A stretch of 64,000 nucleotides of DNA from Rhodospirillales bacterium (GTDB lineage Bacteria > Pseudomonadota > Alphaproteobacteria > Rhodospirillales > Magnetovibrionaceae), in contig JANLGW010000043.1 of NCBI GenBank assembly GCA_024653965.1, positions 1 to 64,000 of the forward strand. The letters run 5' to 3'. A program made the translations under genes and the position numbers. Under the pieces are notes generated by a model. That model had not been told where the DNA came from and made no database searches. It worked only from the letters and a program-made list of their open reading frames with translations. Positions 1 to 8,228 of this stretch are shown in pieces; position 1 is the stretch's first letter; each line of letters begins with the position of its first letter.

Positions 1-91
1 GCGATTTTAGTTGAGGCTTTGTTCCAGTTTACTGCTGTGTTCACGGGAACATCCCTCACCCGAACAAGACCTCTCTCCGGGAGGTTTTGCC

Positions 92-718
92 ATGTTTAAA
101 AGCGAACGCCCAGGATATGCCATCATCACCATTGAAGTACCGATTGAGGTTGCCGAATGGCTGGCCGCGAACGGTGAGCACCTGGCACAGATCGCCTCGA
201 TCGCCGTCGCCAAAATTCATCTGAATTCAGAGGCCACGAAACTTCAACGTCAGTGGAATGTAGAAGCCCGCCGGGTCGAACTGTGGAAATTGGGTCGGAT
301 GGGCTATCGTCTATTCCGTCGTTTCAATGGTGGAAAGAATGTTGGCACGCGGATCGAGTTGATCAGTGAAATTTCGACGCACCTGGGGTGTAACGCACAG
401 GCGCTCAAATTCAGCATTACCCGGTTTAAGCGTGACCTTGAAACCCGCGTATTGAAGCGCCGTGGCCGTGAAATGGCCCGCCTTTGCGCGGCTGGTTTGT
501 CAAATCCTGAGATTGCGGCCCGCTACGACGTTCACCCGAACACCATCGTCCGGTGTCTCCGGGAGCATAAAGCCGAAATGCTAGCGTATGCCAGGGACTT
601 CCCGGGCAAGTCTAATGGATTGAAAACAAACAATAAGGGAATGGCCCCCGAGAGTTCTCTGGGATCACGTGATCCCATTTCCTGGGAGGCCGTTAAACAG
701 GCCGGGAGGCGTGCATGA
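92..718 (+). CDS. Unrecognised protein with C-terminal helix-turn-helix
   Basis: This 208-residue protein is not one I recognise. A good Shine-Dalgarno (GGGAGG) lies a few bases before the ATG at 92, so I chose this start over an earlier in-frame TTG at 11. Residues about 130-160 (GLSNPEIAARYDVHPNTIVR) look like a helix-turn-helix of the resolvase/LuxR kind, which suggests DNA binding. The remainder is basic and mostly helical, with no catalytic motif visible. The gene sits at the window edge beside small membrane proteins, in what looks like an accessory region. A transcriptional regulator or a plasmid- or phage-derived DNA-binding protein are both possible. Confidence 0.6.
   Translation: MFKSERPGYAIITIEVPIEVAEWLAANGEHLAQIASIAVAKIHLNSEATKLQRQWNVEARRVELWKLGRMGYRLFRRFNGGKNVGTRIELISEISTHLGCNAQALKFSITRFKRDLETRVLKRRGREMARLCAAGLSNPEIAARYDVHPNTIVRCLREHKAEMLAYARDFPGKSNGLKTNNKGMAPESSLGSRDPISWEAVKQAGRRA
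661..676. repeat. Perfect 16-bp palindrome GGGATCACGTGATCCC
   Basis: The 16 bases are a perfect inverted repeat near the 3' end of the HTH-protein gene. It could be an operator-like site or chance within coding sequence. Nothing else supports a function. Confidence 0.4.
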
Positions 719-747
719 GCCTCGAGAATTTCAGCAAAAAGGCCGTC

Positions 748-1002
748 TTAATAAGCGTCCTTCTTCACAATCAAGTATGTGATTGCTGCGATAGCGGCAA
801 ACATTGCGACAGCAAAGGCAATTGCCCATATCCAGCTACCAACAATAAAGCTAGTCAAAATCATGAGCGCGCTAACCAGAAACGCCCAGGCCGCAAAAAG
901 CAGCAAATTGCTCTTAACAAGCGTCCCCATACTTATTACGGCAGCGCCAACAATGGAAAAAATAACAAACGCGATTATGATTATTACCGTTTCAGTCGAC
1001 AT
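748..1002 (-). CDS. Small hydrophobic membrane protein, unrecognised
   Basis: The 84-residue product is almost wholly hydrophobic, with about three predicted transmembrane helices (roughly residues 5-25, 32-52 and 55-77) and a short charged end (KKDAY). A weak AGAG ribosome-binding site precedes the ATG. An overlapping frame on the other strand (715-1035) begins in an ATGA overlap with the upstream gene, but its composition is low-complexity and polar, as expected for the antisense of a membrane protein. I therefore prefer this strand. The function is unknown. Confidence 0.5.
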   Translation of the reverse strand: MSTETVIIIIAFVIFSIVGAAVISMGTLVKSNLLLFAAWAFLVSALMILTSFIVGSWIWAIAFAVAMFAAIAAITYLIVKKDAY

Positions 1003-1299
1003 GTCAGTTCTCTTGAAACAATGGGTGTGGGCTGATGAAGGCTCGCACCCATAGTGATAGAATCTATTCAGGACGTCACGTTAAGAGTTTCGCCCCTGGG
1101 GAGGTCGTAGCCCCCAAGGGACTTTGGGAGCGCGGTCCCGAGGCTTCGGGTTCCATCCCGCCCTCGGGCCGCCTCTTCCCCCTCTCCGAGCCCGCCCCGG
1201 TGGTGGCGTCTGCCCCCGCCCTAGCCCTTGCAACGCACCGCGCTCCTAAAGCCGGTGCTACCTTTGCCGTCATGCGAAAAACAATGCTTACCCCAAGCT
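1003..1299. other. Non-coding stretch, nothing recognised
   Basis: These roughly 300 bases lie between the starts and ends of two leftward genes. They are strikingly C/G-rich around 1,100-1,250. I see no tRNA, convincing promoter, terminator or credible coding frame. Confidence 0.4.
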
Positions 1300-1929
1300 C
1301 TAAGTGTCTTTGGGGCTAGGTGGGTCAATTATTTTCAGAAGATGCTCTCCAAGCTCTTTGCGCTTTGCTCCAATCTTATCGAGCAGTTCTTCTTCTTCTG
1401 GGTTGGTTTTCTGGGGATCGTACGGCCAAGTGCCGTTCACGTTGTGGGCATCAACGATACCTGCAAGTGTGATGAAAGCAGACAGCATTTTAATCGTCTC
1501 GACATCTTGCGTCTTAATGACTTCGAGATCAGGCAACGCATCAGGAATACAGAGCTTGCCACGTCGCTTGCTTTGCGGTTTCCCTGCCTCGCTCAAGATG
1601 AGCAGTTCGATTGCTTGAATTGCATTGCTCAGGGTGGCAGCACCAGCAGTACGCAGTGCAGAGGCATTTGCTTTATCTCTTTTGGCTGCATCTTCGAGTG
1701 GCATTTTTGCAGCTCGATAGACAAACCCTGCCGTGACAAGGACTGCCAAAGCGGCCACGACCCCAGTGAACACTGTTTGAAAGCGTTCAATAATACACGC
1801 GGCTTCCGAATTGGGAGCAAAAATGGGAATTACAGCCAAAGGAGATGCCAGCATTACAATTACTGCAGTTGCGGTATTCAACTTAACTATCCAAGGCACT
1901 CGCTTTATCCAAGTCATAATCGTAGCCAT
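1300..1929 (-). CDS. Two-helix membrane protein with cytoplasmic domain, unrecognised
   Basis: The 209-residue protein starts at an ATG six bases after GGAGAG; a TTG two codons earlier is less well placed. Two transmembrane segments lie near residues 12-40 and 50-72. They are followed by a soluble, helical and charged domain of about 130 residues ending in PPSPKDT. No enzyme or transport motif is visible. It lies beside another small membrane protein and an HTH gene in the accessory left edge. Confidence 0.55.
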   Translation of the reverse strand: MATIMTWIKRVPWIVKLNTATAVIVMLASPLAVIPIFAPNSEAACIIERFQTVFTGVVAALAVLVTAGFVYRAAKMPLEDAAKRDKANASALRTAGAATLSNAIQAIELLILSEAGKPQSKRRGKLCIPDALPDLEVIKTQDVETIKMLSAFITLAGIVDAHNVNGTWPYDPQKTNPEEEELLDKIGAKRKELGEHLLKIIDPPSPKDT

Positions 1930-2055
1930 ACGCAACTCTCCCGTAATAGTGGCGAGGGAGGTGCAGTATGACCCTCCCCCTACCGAAGGAAAACACCAAA
2001 TCCGACAATTTCGGCTGGAATACGGGGCCCCGGAAGATTTCTACCCGCGAGATCA

Positions 2056-2144
2056 ATGACCCCCTGATGGGTGTACACTATACTCACACAAGCAAGAACA
2101 TATCAAGAACATATATTGACACCACCTTCTCGCCCGCGTACGGT
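2056..2144 (+). promoter_or_regulatory. Candidate promoters for alkC
   Basis: Two sigma70-like promoters can be read here. One has ATGACC (2056-2061) and TATACT (2079-2084) with a 17-bp spacer. The other has a perfect TTGACA (2116-2121) and TACGGT (2139-2144), also with 17 bp between. The LexA-type box at 2096-2110 lies at the start of transcription of the first and directly upstream of the -35 of the second, so repressor binding could affect either. Confidence 0.45.
2096..2110 (+). promoter_or_regulatory. LexA box of alphaproteobacterial type (GAAC-N7-GAAC)
   Basis: GAAC, seven bases, GAAC is the reverse complement of GTTC-N7-GTTC, the direct-repeat operator bound by LexA in alphaproteobacteria. 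It lies 63 bp before the alkC start. The match and the DNA-repair function of the downstream gene support each other. LexA binding itself is inferred. Confidence 0.65.
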
Positions 2145-2173
2145 TTTGGGGTCGGATTTGGAGTCCCACGTGA

Positions 2174-3316
2174 ATGCCTGAACCCTTTAAAAACCTCATG
2201 AGCCTCGAATTGATCCAAGGCATGGCCGAGCAATTGTCCGCCCAATGGCCAAGCTTCGATCAAGCCGCGTTTGTGCGCAGCGCGTCGCATCAGCTTGAAA
2301 GCCTGGAACTTAAAGCGCGCGCGCAGCAGATCACCGGAGCGCTCGCCCGTCACCTGCCCGGCGACTTTACCCATGCGAGCGACATTTTGTTGAACAGTCT
2401 GGCACCGGCTGAGGGCTGCGACGTCAATGCCGCCGCTCCCGAAACCACTGGCCTTGCCGGATGGGCCATCATGCCGCTGGCCGATTATGTCGCTTTGCGC
2501 GGTCTGGGGCATTTTGAGGTCTCGCTCAACCTATTGAAGGAAATGACCAAACGTTTTAGCGCCGAATTTGCCATTCGGCCCTTTTTGCTGGCCGAGCCTC
2601 AACGCACCATGGATGTACTCAAAACCTGGGCCGACGACAGCAATCTTCATGTGCGCCGCTTGGTTTCCGAAGGAACCCGCCCCCGCCTACCGTGGGCCAT
2701 GCGGCTGCCCGCCTTCATCGCCGACCCCGCCCCCGTTTTGCGGCTGCTGGAAACCTTAAAAGACGATGATGAAGAATACGTGCGCCGCTCGGTCGCCAAC
2801 AACTTGAACGATATCGCCAAAGATCACCCTGATCGCATCGCCGCGATTGCCGGGCAATGGCTCAAGGGGGCGTCAAAAAGGGGCGCGTCAAAAAACCGCG
2901 AACGTCTGGTGCGTCACGCGTGCCGCACCTTGATCAAACAAGGCCATACACAAACGCTTAAAGCCTTAGGTTATCAGGCGCCGAAGATTGTCTTGGATCG
3001 CCTGTCCATCCCTTGCCCGCAGGTCAAGTTCGGCCAGGCGCTTGAATTTGAGGTGTCGTTCACCTCGACGGACCAAAAAGATCAGCCCCTGATCCTCGAT
3101 TATGCCGTCCACCACCGCAAAGCCAACGGCGGCATGAGCAAAAAAGTCTTTAAGTGGAAGACCATAACGCTAAAGGCCGGGGCGAAATTGAACGTTGCGC
3201 GCCGCCACGCCATGCGCCCCATCACCACGCGGGTTTATTACCCCGGCACACACCGCCTGGAAATCCTCGCCAACGGTAAGTCGCTGGCCGGGGCGGATTT
3301 TGAACTGCTGATGTGA
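2174..3316 (+). CDS. alkC: AlkC-type DNA alkylation repair glycosylase
   Basis: The 380-residue protein has the hallmark AlkC stretch at about residues 152-174, with HVRRLVSEGTRPRLPW inside an all-helical HEAT-like repeat region covering about 1-275. AlkC and AlkD enzymes excise N3-methyladenine and related positively charged lesions. The C-terminal ~100 residues (from about 280) are beta-rich and match the Ig-like domain found on some AlkC proteins. A GGAG precedes the ATG. The gene stands alone and has a LexA-type operator upstream, which suggests damage induction. Confidence 0.85.
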   Translation: MPEPFKNLMSLELIQGMAEQLSAQWPSFDQAAFVRSASHQLESLELKARAQQITGALARHLPGDFTHASDILLNSLAPAEGCDVNAAAPETTGLAGWAIMPLADYVALRGLGHFEVSLNLLKEMTKRFSAEFAIRPFLLAEPQRTMDVLKTWADDSNLHVRRLVSEGTRPRLPWAMRLPAFIADPAPVLRLLETLKDDDEEYVRRSVANNLNDIAKDHPDRIAAIAGQWLKGASKRGASKNRERLVRHACRTLIKQGHTQTLKALGYQAPKIVLDRLSIPCPQVKFGQALEFEVSFTSTDQKDQPLILDYAVHHRKANGGMSKKVFKWKTITLKAGAKLNVARRHAMRPITTRVYYPGTHRLEILANGKSLAGADFELLM

Positions 3317-3415
3317 GCCGCATTCCCCTTTTCCTTCAATTCATTAAAGCGTCCGTTGGTTCATCTTGTGCGTGAGAAAATTCAAGGGTCGCGCGTGCGG
3401 CGCAAGAAATAACTC

Positions 3416-3478
3416 ATCATACATATGATAAGTAGCGTATTGAATTAATTGATGAAGTTAAATTTACCTTCATCAATT
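3416..3478. repeat. Inverted repeats upstream of the Sel1 gene
   Basis: An AT-rich intergenic segment holds a 14-bp palindrome (3416-3429, ATCATA-CA-TATGAT). It also holds an 11-bp perfect inverted repeat (AATTGATGAAG at 3447-3457 and CTTCATCAATT at 3468-3478) with a 10-base loop. Neither is followed by a T-run, so they look more like operators or leader hairpins than terminators. Confidence 0.5.
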
Positions 3479-3554
3479 CAATGGAAAATATTTAGGATTT
3501 TGGATACTCTAAGAAGACGAAAACACAACCTAAAATAAACAGAAAGCCATCCCC

Positions 3555-4955
3555 ATGCCGATCAAATGCACCAAGGCCTTTTTAATGACGGGCGTGGCGT
3601 GTGCCCTGCTCGCCCTGCCCGCGTATTCAGCTCAGATGGACGGCCAAATGGATGGTGGCCAACTCAGCGGAACAACGCGGGCGCGGCCCGTTTCCGAATT
3701 GCTGTTGGCGCCTGAGGCCCAAGCCTTTGGCGAACTGACGGCTCAGGAAGTACAGAAAAAGGCTAATGCCGGCGACGTCCAGGCTCAGGCAATGATGGGC
3801 GATCTTCATCTGCAAGGCGACGGCGGCGTAATGCGCAACCACTTTCTCGCCGCGCACTGGTACATGAAAGCCGCGCAAAATGGCAACGCCCGCGCGCAGT
3901 ACAACATCGGCATCTTGTACCTGCGTTCCCAGGGCGTGGCGCATTCTTATCGGGATGCCATGGTGTGGCTGGGCAAAGCCGCGCGCGCCGGCGTGCGGGA
4001 AGCCTTCCCGGAAATTTACTATTATTATGAAGCGATCCGCCCCAACTCTGCCAAACTTGCCGAGTGGCAGTCCGTGGAGAGCCGTCTTGAGGAAAGCCTA
4101 CAGTCGGCCGAAGAAAACTTCACGGACTTGCTGGCCAAAGCCGAAAGCGGCGATGCCGTGGCGCAACGCCGGGTGGCGCTGCGTTATGAACAAGGGCGCG
4201 ACATCGGGCTCGATCTAACCCTCGCGGCCAAGTGGTATCAAGCCGCCGCCGATCAGGGCGATGCACGCGCGCAGGATAATTTGGCGGATCTTTATCTTGC
4301 GGGCAAAGGAGTGGAACAATCCCCCACCCAGGCCGCGCGGTGGTATCAAGCCGCTGCGGATCAAGGTCTTGCCCGGGCCAAATACAGTCTGGGCAATCTC
4401 TATATCAAAGGCGAAGGGGTGGAACAAAGTTTCGAAAACGCCGCCGCTCAGTTCGAAGCCGCCGCTAATGATGGTTATGACCGCGCCCAATACGCGTTGG
4501 GCAACCTCTATCGCCAAGGCCAAGGCGTCGACGAAGATCAAGAAGCCGCCGCGCGGTGGTTTCAGGCCTCCGCGCAACAAGGCTATGCCCCCGCCGAGCG
4601 CAATTTGGGCATCGCCTATCAATTCGGTCACGGGGTCGAGGCGGATGATGTCCAGGCCGTGAGCTGGTACGAAAAAGCGGCCATCCAAGACGACACCAAG
4701 GCTCAAGAAAACTTGGGCTTCATGTATCAGGCGGGGCGCGGTGTTGAAAAAAACTATGCCCTGGCCATGGAGTGGTACCAAAAGGCCGCCGCGCAAGGCT
4801 CCGCCCGGGCGCAAAACAGCATCGGCGTCATGTATCAGTTCGGCAAAGGGGTCGAGGTTGACCTAGAGCAAGCGCGGTATTGGTACCAGATGTCGAACGC
4901 GCAAGGTTACGAACAAGCGCAACTGAACCTGCAAGCCTTAGGAGACGGCCAATGA
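3555..4955 (+). CDS. Secreted Sel1-like (SLR/TPR) repeat protein
   Basis: The 466-residue protein begins with a signal peptide whose likely cleavage is after AYSA (residue ~26). About nine Sel1-like repeats follow, each with the pattern A-x-WY-x-KAA-x-QG-x-A-x-AQ-x-x-LG-x-x-Y-x-x-G-x-GV. An insertion near residues 155-200 splits the first two repeats from the rest. Sel1-repeat proteins are periplasmic or secreted scaffolds for protein contacts. The stop codon overlaps the next start (ATGA), so it is probably co-translated with the Flp-type prepilin. The partner is unknown. Confidence 0.85.
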   Translation: MPIKCTKAFLMTGVACALLALPAYSAQMDGQMDGGQLSGTTRARPVSELLLAPEAQAFGELTAQEVQKKANAGDVQAQAMMGDLHLQGDGGVMRNHFLAAHWYMKAAQNGNARAQYNIGILYLRSQGVAHSYRDAMVWLGKAARAGVREAFPEIYYYYEAIRPNSAKLAEWQSVESRLEESLQSAEENFTDLLAKAESGDAVAQRRVALRYEQGRDIGLDLTLAAKWYQAAADQGDARAQDNLADLYLAGKGVEQSPTQAARWYQAAADQGLARAKYSLGNLYIKGEGVEQSFENAAAQFEAAANDGYDRAQYALGNLYRQGQGVDEDQEAAARWFQASAQQGYAPAERNLGIAYQFGHGVEADDVQAVSWYEKAAIQDDTKAQENLGFMYQAGRGVEKNYALAMEWYQKAAAQGSARAQNSIGVMYQFGKGVEVDLEQARYWYQMSNAQGYEQAQLNLQALGDGQ

Positions 4956-5272
4956 TGAATTGGATCGCATCAAAACTATCGGCTTTTCGGCGCAACGAAG
5001 CGGGCGTCACGGCCATCGAATACGGGGTCATCATGGCCCTGATTTCCGGGGCGCTGCTGATCTCGTTGCCGAGCATCGGAACCAGCATTTCCGACCCGAT
5101 GGATCAACTGATCGCCGCCTTGGATAATGGCGGCGCCAGTTCCGGCGATGACGGGGAAGATGACGGCGGCTCCGATCACGGCGATGATGGGGGCGATGAT
5201 GAAGGCGACGATGAGGGTGACGACGGAGGCGACGACGACGAAGGCGATGATGACGGAGGCGATGACGATTGA
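4952..5272 (+). CDS. Flp-type class IVb prepilin with Asp/Gly tail
   Basis: The 106-residue product has a short basic leader (to ~residue 18), the prepilin peptidase site EAG|VTAIEYG with Glu at +5, and a single hydrophobic helix (about 19-45). These are the hallmarks of Flp/Fap pilins. The helix is followed by an unusual ~42-residue tail made almost only of Asp, Gly and Glu. Ordinary Flp pilins end near residue 55-65. The start overlaps the Sel1 gene stop. No tad/cpa secretion genes lie in this window, so assembly would need genes elsewhere. Confidence 0.75.
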   Translation: MMNWIASKLSAFRRNEAGVTAIEYGVIMALISGALLISLPSIGTSISDPMDQLIAALDNGGASSGDDGEDDGGSDHGDDGGDDEGDDEGDDGGDDDEGDDDGGDDD

Positions 5273-5292
5273 TTTTGCCCGATTGATTGCAC

Positions 5293-5712
5293 TTAAGACT
5301 TCAAAATCCTAAGCGCGTCGGTCGGGTCGTGCTCGGCGCGGCGGCTTTGAGCGCCCTCACCGTCAGCAGTGGCTGCCGCCGCCTTGGCCGCACTTTCTTC
5401 GAGATAACGCTGGGCGTGTTTGACCCGGTTCGCCTTGATTTCGTGAACCAGTTTCAACACCAAGTCGTGCATGCGCGGACCGTCTTGCGTTTTTTCGCCC
5501 GATTGAATCAATTCGTCGATCATGTGGTTGAAGGCTTGGCGGTAAACGGCGTCTTCTTTGCGGATAAATAAGCTGTGGACGATGACATGGGCGCACTGGC
5601 TTAAAGCGCCAGGCGAATGCGCGCGTCCCACCAGGGATTCCAAACCGATGTTCGGATCGTCAAACACGATATCCCAATCGATGGTGCCGTCTTCTTTGTG
5701 TGGCCAACTCAT
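5293..5712 (-). CDS. Conserved-looking hypothetical protein
   Basis: The 139-residue soluble protein is convergent with the pilin gene. It starts at an ATG with GGGAT upstream. The N-terminus (WDIVFDDP) and the central helical segment around the MHDLVLKLVHEIKANRVKHAQ stretch are distinctive, and the C-terminus is Ala-rich. I see no catalytic motif, signal peptide or membrane segment. I do not recognise the family. Confidence 0.6.
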   Translation of the reverse strand: MSWPHKEDGTIDWDIVFDDPNIGLESLVGRAHSPGALSQCAHVIVHSLFIRKEDAVYRQAFNHMIDELIQSGEKTQDGPRMHDLVLKLVHEIKANRVKHAQRYLEESAAKAAAATADGEGAQSRRAEHDPTDALRILKS

Positions 5713-5801
5713 GTGCTATCCCCCACTTGAGTTATGTATGGGCGTTCCGATTCCTATCATAGCATCTTGCGCCGTGAAACAACTGCGCGTTTAATCCGCC
5801 C

Positions 5802-6623
5802 ATGAACGAAACCCCTGCCCCCAAACCCGGACTTGAAGGCCTGTTGGAACTGATGGCGCGATTGCGCTCCCCGGTTGGCGGCTGCCCGTGGGATATCGAA
5901 CAGACCTTCGCCACCATCGCGCCGCATACCATCGAAGAAGCGTATGAGGTCGCCGACGCCATCGACAGCAATGATTTGCGCCATCTGAAGGACGAGCTGG
6001 GCGACTTACTGTTTCAGGTGGTGTTTTACGCCCAGATGGCCAAGGAACAAGGCGCGTTCGATTTTCACGATATCGCCGCAGGCATTACCGAAAAGATGGT
6101 GCGCCGCCACCCCCATGTATTTGGGGCGCAGACCGGCATCGAAAGCGCCGAAGCGCAAACCGTCAATTGGGAAAAACTCAAAGAACAAGAACGCAAAGAC
6201 AAAGCTGAAAATGGCCGCCACGGCGCACTCGATGACGTGAGCCGCGGCCTGCCGGCCCTGCTGCGCGCCCAAAAGCTGCAAAAGCGCGCGGCGCGGGTGG
6301 GATTCGACTGGCCCGACGCCCAAGGGGTGTTCGATAAATTTAGCGAAGAAATGGCGGAGTTGCAGGCCGAAGTCGAAAGCGGCGACAAACAAGCCCTGGA
6401 ACACGAAATGGGCGACGTGCTGCTGACGTGCGTCAATTTGGCACGCAAGCTAGGCGTGGATGCCGAAGCGGCGCTGCGCCACGCCAACACGCGTTTCGAG
6501 ACCCGCTTCGCCCGCATCGAAAACGCCCTGTGGGATCAGGGCCGCGAAGTCCACGGCACGCCGCTCGATGAACTGGAAAGCCTATGGCAAGACGCGAAAA
6601 AGCCTGAGAAAAAGCAAGATTAA
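5802..6623 (+). CDS. mazG: Nucleoside triphosphate pyrophosphohydrolase MazG
   Basis: The 273-residue protein has two MazG repeats. The first carries the EEAYEVADAI and ELGDLLFQVVFYAQ metal-binding helices (residues ~46-80). The second carries EEMAELQAE and HEMGDVLLTCVNLAR (about 185-215). MazG hydrolyses NTPs and dNTPs to monophosphate and pyrophosphate, cleaning the nucleotide pool and affecting ppGpp-linked responses. In many alphaproteobacteria it lies next to hflX; here they are separated by about 4 kb of other genes. Confidence 0.93.
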   Translation: MNETPAPKPGLEGLLELMARLRSPVGGCPWDIEQTFATIAPHTIEEAYEVADAIDSNDLRHLKDELGDLLFQVVFYAQMAKEQGAFDFHDIAAGITEKMVRRHPHVFGAQTGIESAEAQTVNWEKLKEQERKDKAENGRHGALDDVSRGLPALLRAQKLQKRAARVGFDWPDAQGVFDKFSEEMAELQAEVESGDKQALEHEMGDVLLTCVNLARKLGVDAEAALRHANTRFETRFARIENALWDQGREVHGTPLDELESLWQDAKKPEKKQD

Positions 6624-6659
6624 CCTTGCGGTTCGCCGCCTTATCGTGATCATAGACCC

Positions 6660-7304
6660 ATGATTGATGTCCCCGCCCCCTCAAGCCCCGTATGCCGCCT
6701 TTTGACGAAGGCCGCCTTACTGCTGGGCGCTGCCATGATTTTGGCGTCGTGTTACATGCCGGTGCGCTTCGATTCCGAAATCATCGTCGATCGCAAGGGC
6801 TATTACGACCTCAAGTTTGAAGGTTATTTGGCCGAAATGACGCTCTATCAGGGGCTGGTGCAGGGCAAGGTTTCGCCTACAGAAGAAAAAGAAAAAGCCG
6901 CCATCATCGAACGCGACTTCACCCGCGATGCCGATGTGAAGGAGTTTTCCTATTTCCGCGAAGGACATTTCAAGGTGCGCTGGGAACGCGCGGGCGATTT
7001 GATCGAGGCGAAAACCGTCACCTTCCTGCGCCGCAACGAATTGATCTTACAGCTGAAGTACGTTGAAAACTCAGGTTACGTCGTGCTTGAGGGCAAGTCC
7101 TTAAAAAAGGAAAACCGCGATCAAATCGCGAAAATGGGCCTCAACATGCAAGGCCAGATCCGCCTTAAAACCGATATGGAAATCAAAGACTCCAACGCCA
7201 CGTCGTCGAAAAAAGACCCCAAAGACCCGCGTTTTACGTGGCTGGTGTGGGACGTCGCCAGCATTCACAGCCCCCGCCCGCGCGCCATTTTCATACTTGA
7301 GTGA
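6660..7304 (+). CDS. Predicted lipoprotein, unrecognised
   Basis: The 214-residue protein begins with a hydrophobic signal segment and a lipobox (LASC, Cys at about residue 31), so it is probably acylated and anchored on the periplasmic side of a membrane. The mature part is mixed alpha/beta and charged, with no recognised catalytic motif. It follows mazG after 36 bp on the same strand and may be co-transcribed. The function is unknown. Confidence 0.7.
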   Translation: MIDVPAPSSPVCRLLTKAALLLGAAMILASCYMPVRFDSEIIVDRKGYYDLKFEGYLAEMTLYQGLVQGKVSPTEEKEKAAIIERDFTRDADVKEFSYFREGHFKVRWERAGDLIEAKTVTFLRRNELILQLKYVENSGYVVLEGKSLKKENRDQIAKMGLNMQGQIRLKTDMEIKDSNATSSKKDPKDPRFTWLVWDVASIHSPRPRAIFILE

Positions 7305-7329
7305 GTATGGCTTGAATAACTTGAATGGC

Positions 7330-8208
7330 TTAATCGTGCTGCGTTAGACGCCGCAGCAGGCTTGACGTATCCCACCTGCCCCCGCCCATGGCCTGAATTT
7401 CCTTGTAAAACTGATCGACCAGCGCGGTGACGGGCATTTGCGCGCCGTTGCGCTCGGCTTCGGCTAACACGATGCCTAAATCTTTACGCATCCAATCGAC
7501 GGCGAAGCCGAAATCGAACTTGTCTTCGACCATCGTTGCCCCGCGGTTTTCCATCTGCCACGACTGCGCCGCACCTTTGGAGATGACGTCGAGCACTTGG
7601 CGGGTATCTAAGTTGGCCTTTTGCGAAAAATTGATGGCCTCTGCCAACGCCTGAACTTGGCCCACGATGGCGATTTGGTTGACCATTTTGGTGAGTTGGC
7701 CGCTGCCCGGCGGCCCCATCAGCGTCACCGCGCGGGCATAGGCGGCGATGACCGGCTGGGCCTTGTCGAACGCGGACGGATCGCCGCCGCACATGACGGT
7801 AAGAATGCCTTTGATGGCTCCGGCCTCGCCGCCCGAAACGGGGGCATCGATGAAAGCTATGCCCGCTTTCTGAGCCTCGCCGTACAGTTCACGCGCAACG
7901 GAGGCCGACGCGGTAGTGTTGTCGACAAAAATCGCTCCCTTCTTCATGCCGGCGAACGCGCCATCGTTGCCCAACACCACGGCACGCAGGTCATCGTCGT
8001 TGCCGACGCAACTGAATACGATTTCAGCGCCCCCGCCCCCTTTAGCCGCTTGGGCGGGGCTAGCGGCAGAACCGCCGTTGAACGCATCCACCCAAGCATC
8101 TGCCCTGGCCTGCGTGCGGTTGTATACGGTGACGTCATGGCCGTCGCTTTGCAGGTGCCCTGCCATGTGATAGCCCATGACACCAAGACCGAGGAAGGCA
8201 ACTTTCAT
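7330..8208 (-). CDS. NAD(P)-dependent 3-hydroxyisobutyrate dehydrogenase family enzyme
   Basis: This 292-residue beta-hydroxyacid dehydrogenase has an N-terminal Rossmann motif (FLGLGVMG) and the substrate-binding signature DAPVSGGEAGA (about residues 118-128). The catalytic lysine segment is GSGQLTKMVNQ (about 165-175). A good AAGGAG lies before the ATG. Likely substrates are 3-hydroxyisobutyrate, tartronate semialdehyde or a related small acid; the sequence does not separate these. The next leftward gene upstream, 20 bp away, is an inositol-monophosphatase-like gene, so the two are probably co-transcribed. Confidence 0.88.
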   Translation of the reverse strand: MKVAFLGLGVMGYHMAGHLQSDGHDVTVYNRTQARADAWVDAFNGGSAASPAQAAKGGGGAEIVFSCVGNDDDLRAVVLGNDGAFAGMKKGAIFVDNTTASASVARELYGEAQKAGIAFIDAPVSGGEAGAIKGILTVMCGGDPSAFDKAQPVIAAYARAVTLMGPPGSGQLTKMVNQIAIVGQVQALAEAINFSQKANLDTRQVLDVISKGAAQSWQMENRGATMVEDKFDFGFAVDWMRKDLGIVLAEAERNGAQMPVTALVDQFYKEIQAMGGGRWDTSSLLRRLTQHD

Positions 8209-8228
8209 GGGCGGAGCTCCTTAGACGT

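Noticed and set aside
715-1035. A 106-codon frame starting in an ATGA overlap with the HTH gene
   Set aside because: The opposite strand encodes a clean multi-helix membrane protein; this frame reads as its polar low-complexity shadow. Some doubt remains because of the overlap start.
1228-1971. A 247-codon rightward frame
   Set aside because: It is the antisense of the leftward membrane-protein gene, has irregular Cys/Ser/Asn-rich composition and lacks a ribosome site.
1968-2201. A 77-codon rightward frame with a good GGGAGG before its ATG
   Set aside because: It runs through the LexA box and both alkC promoters into the alkC coding region, and the protein shows no domain-like composition.
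4215-4814. A 199-codon leftward frame inside the Sel1 gene
   Set aside because: It is a shadow created by the repeated Sel1 codons on the opposite strand.
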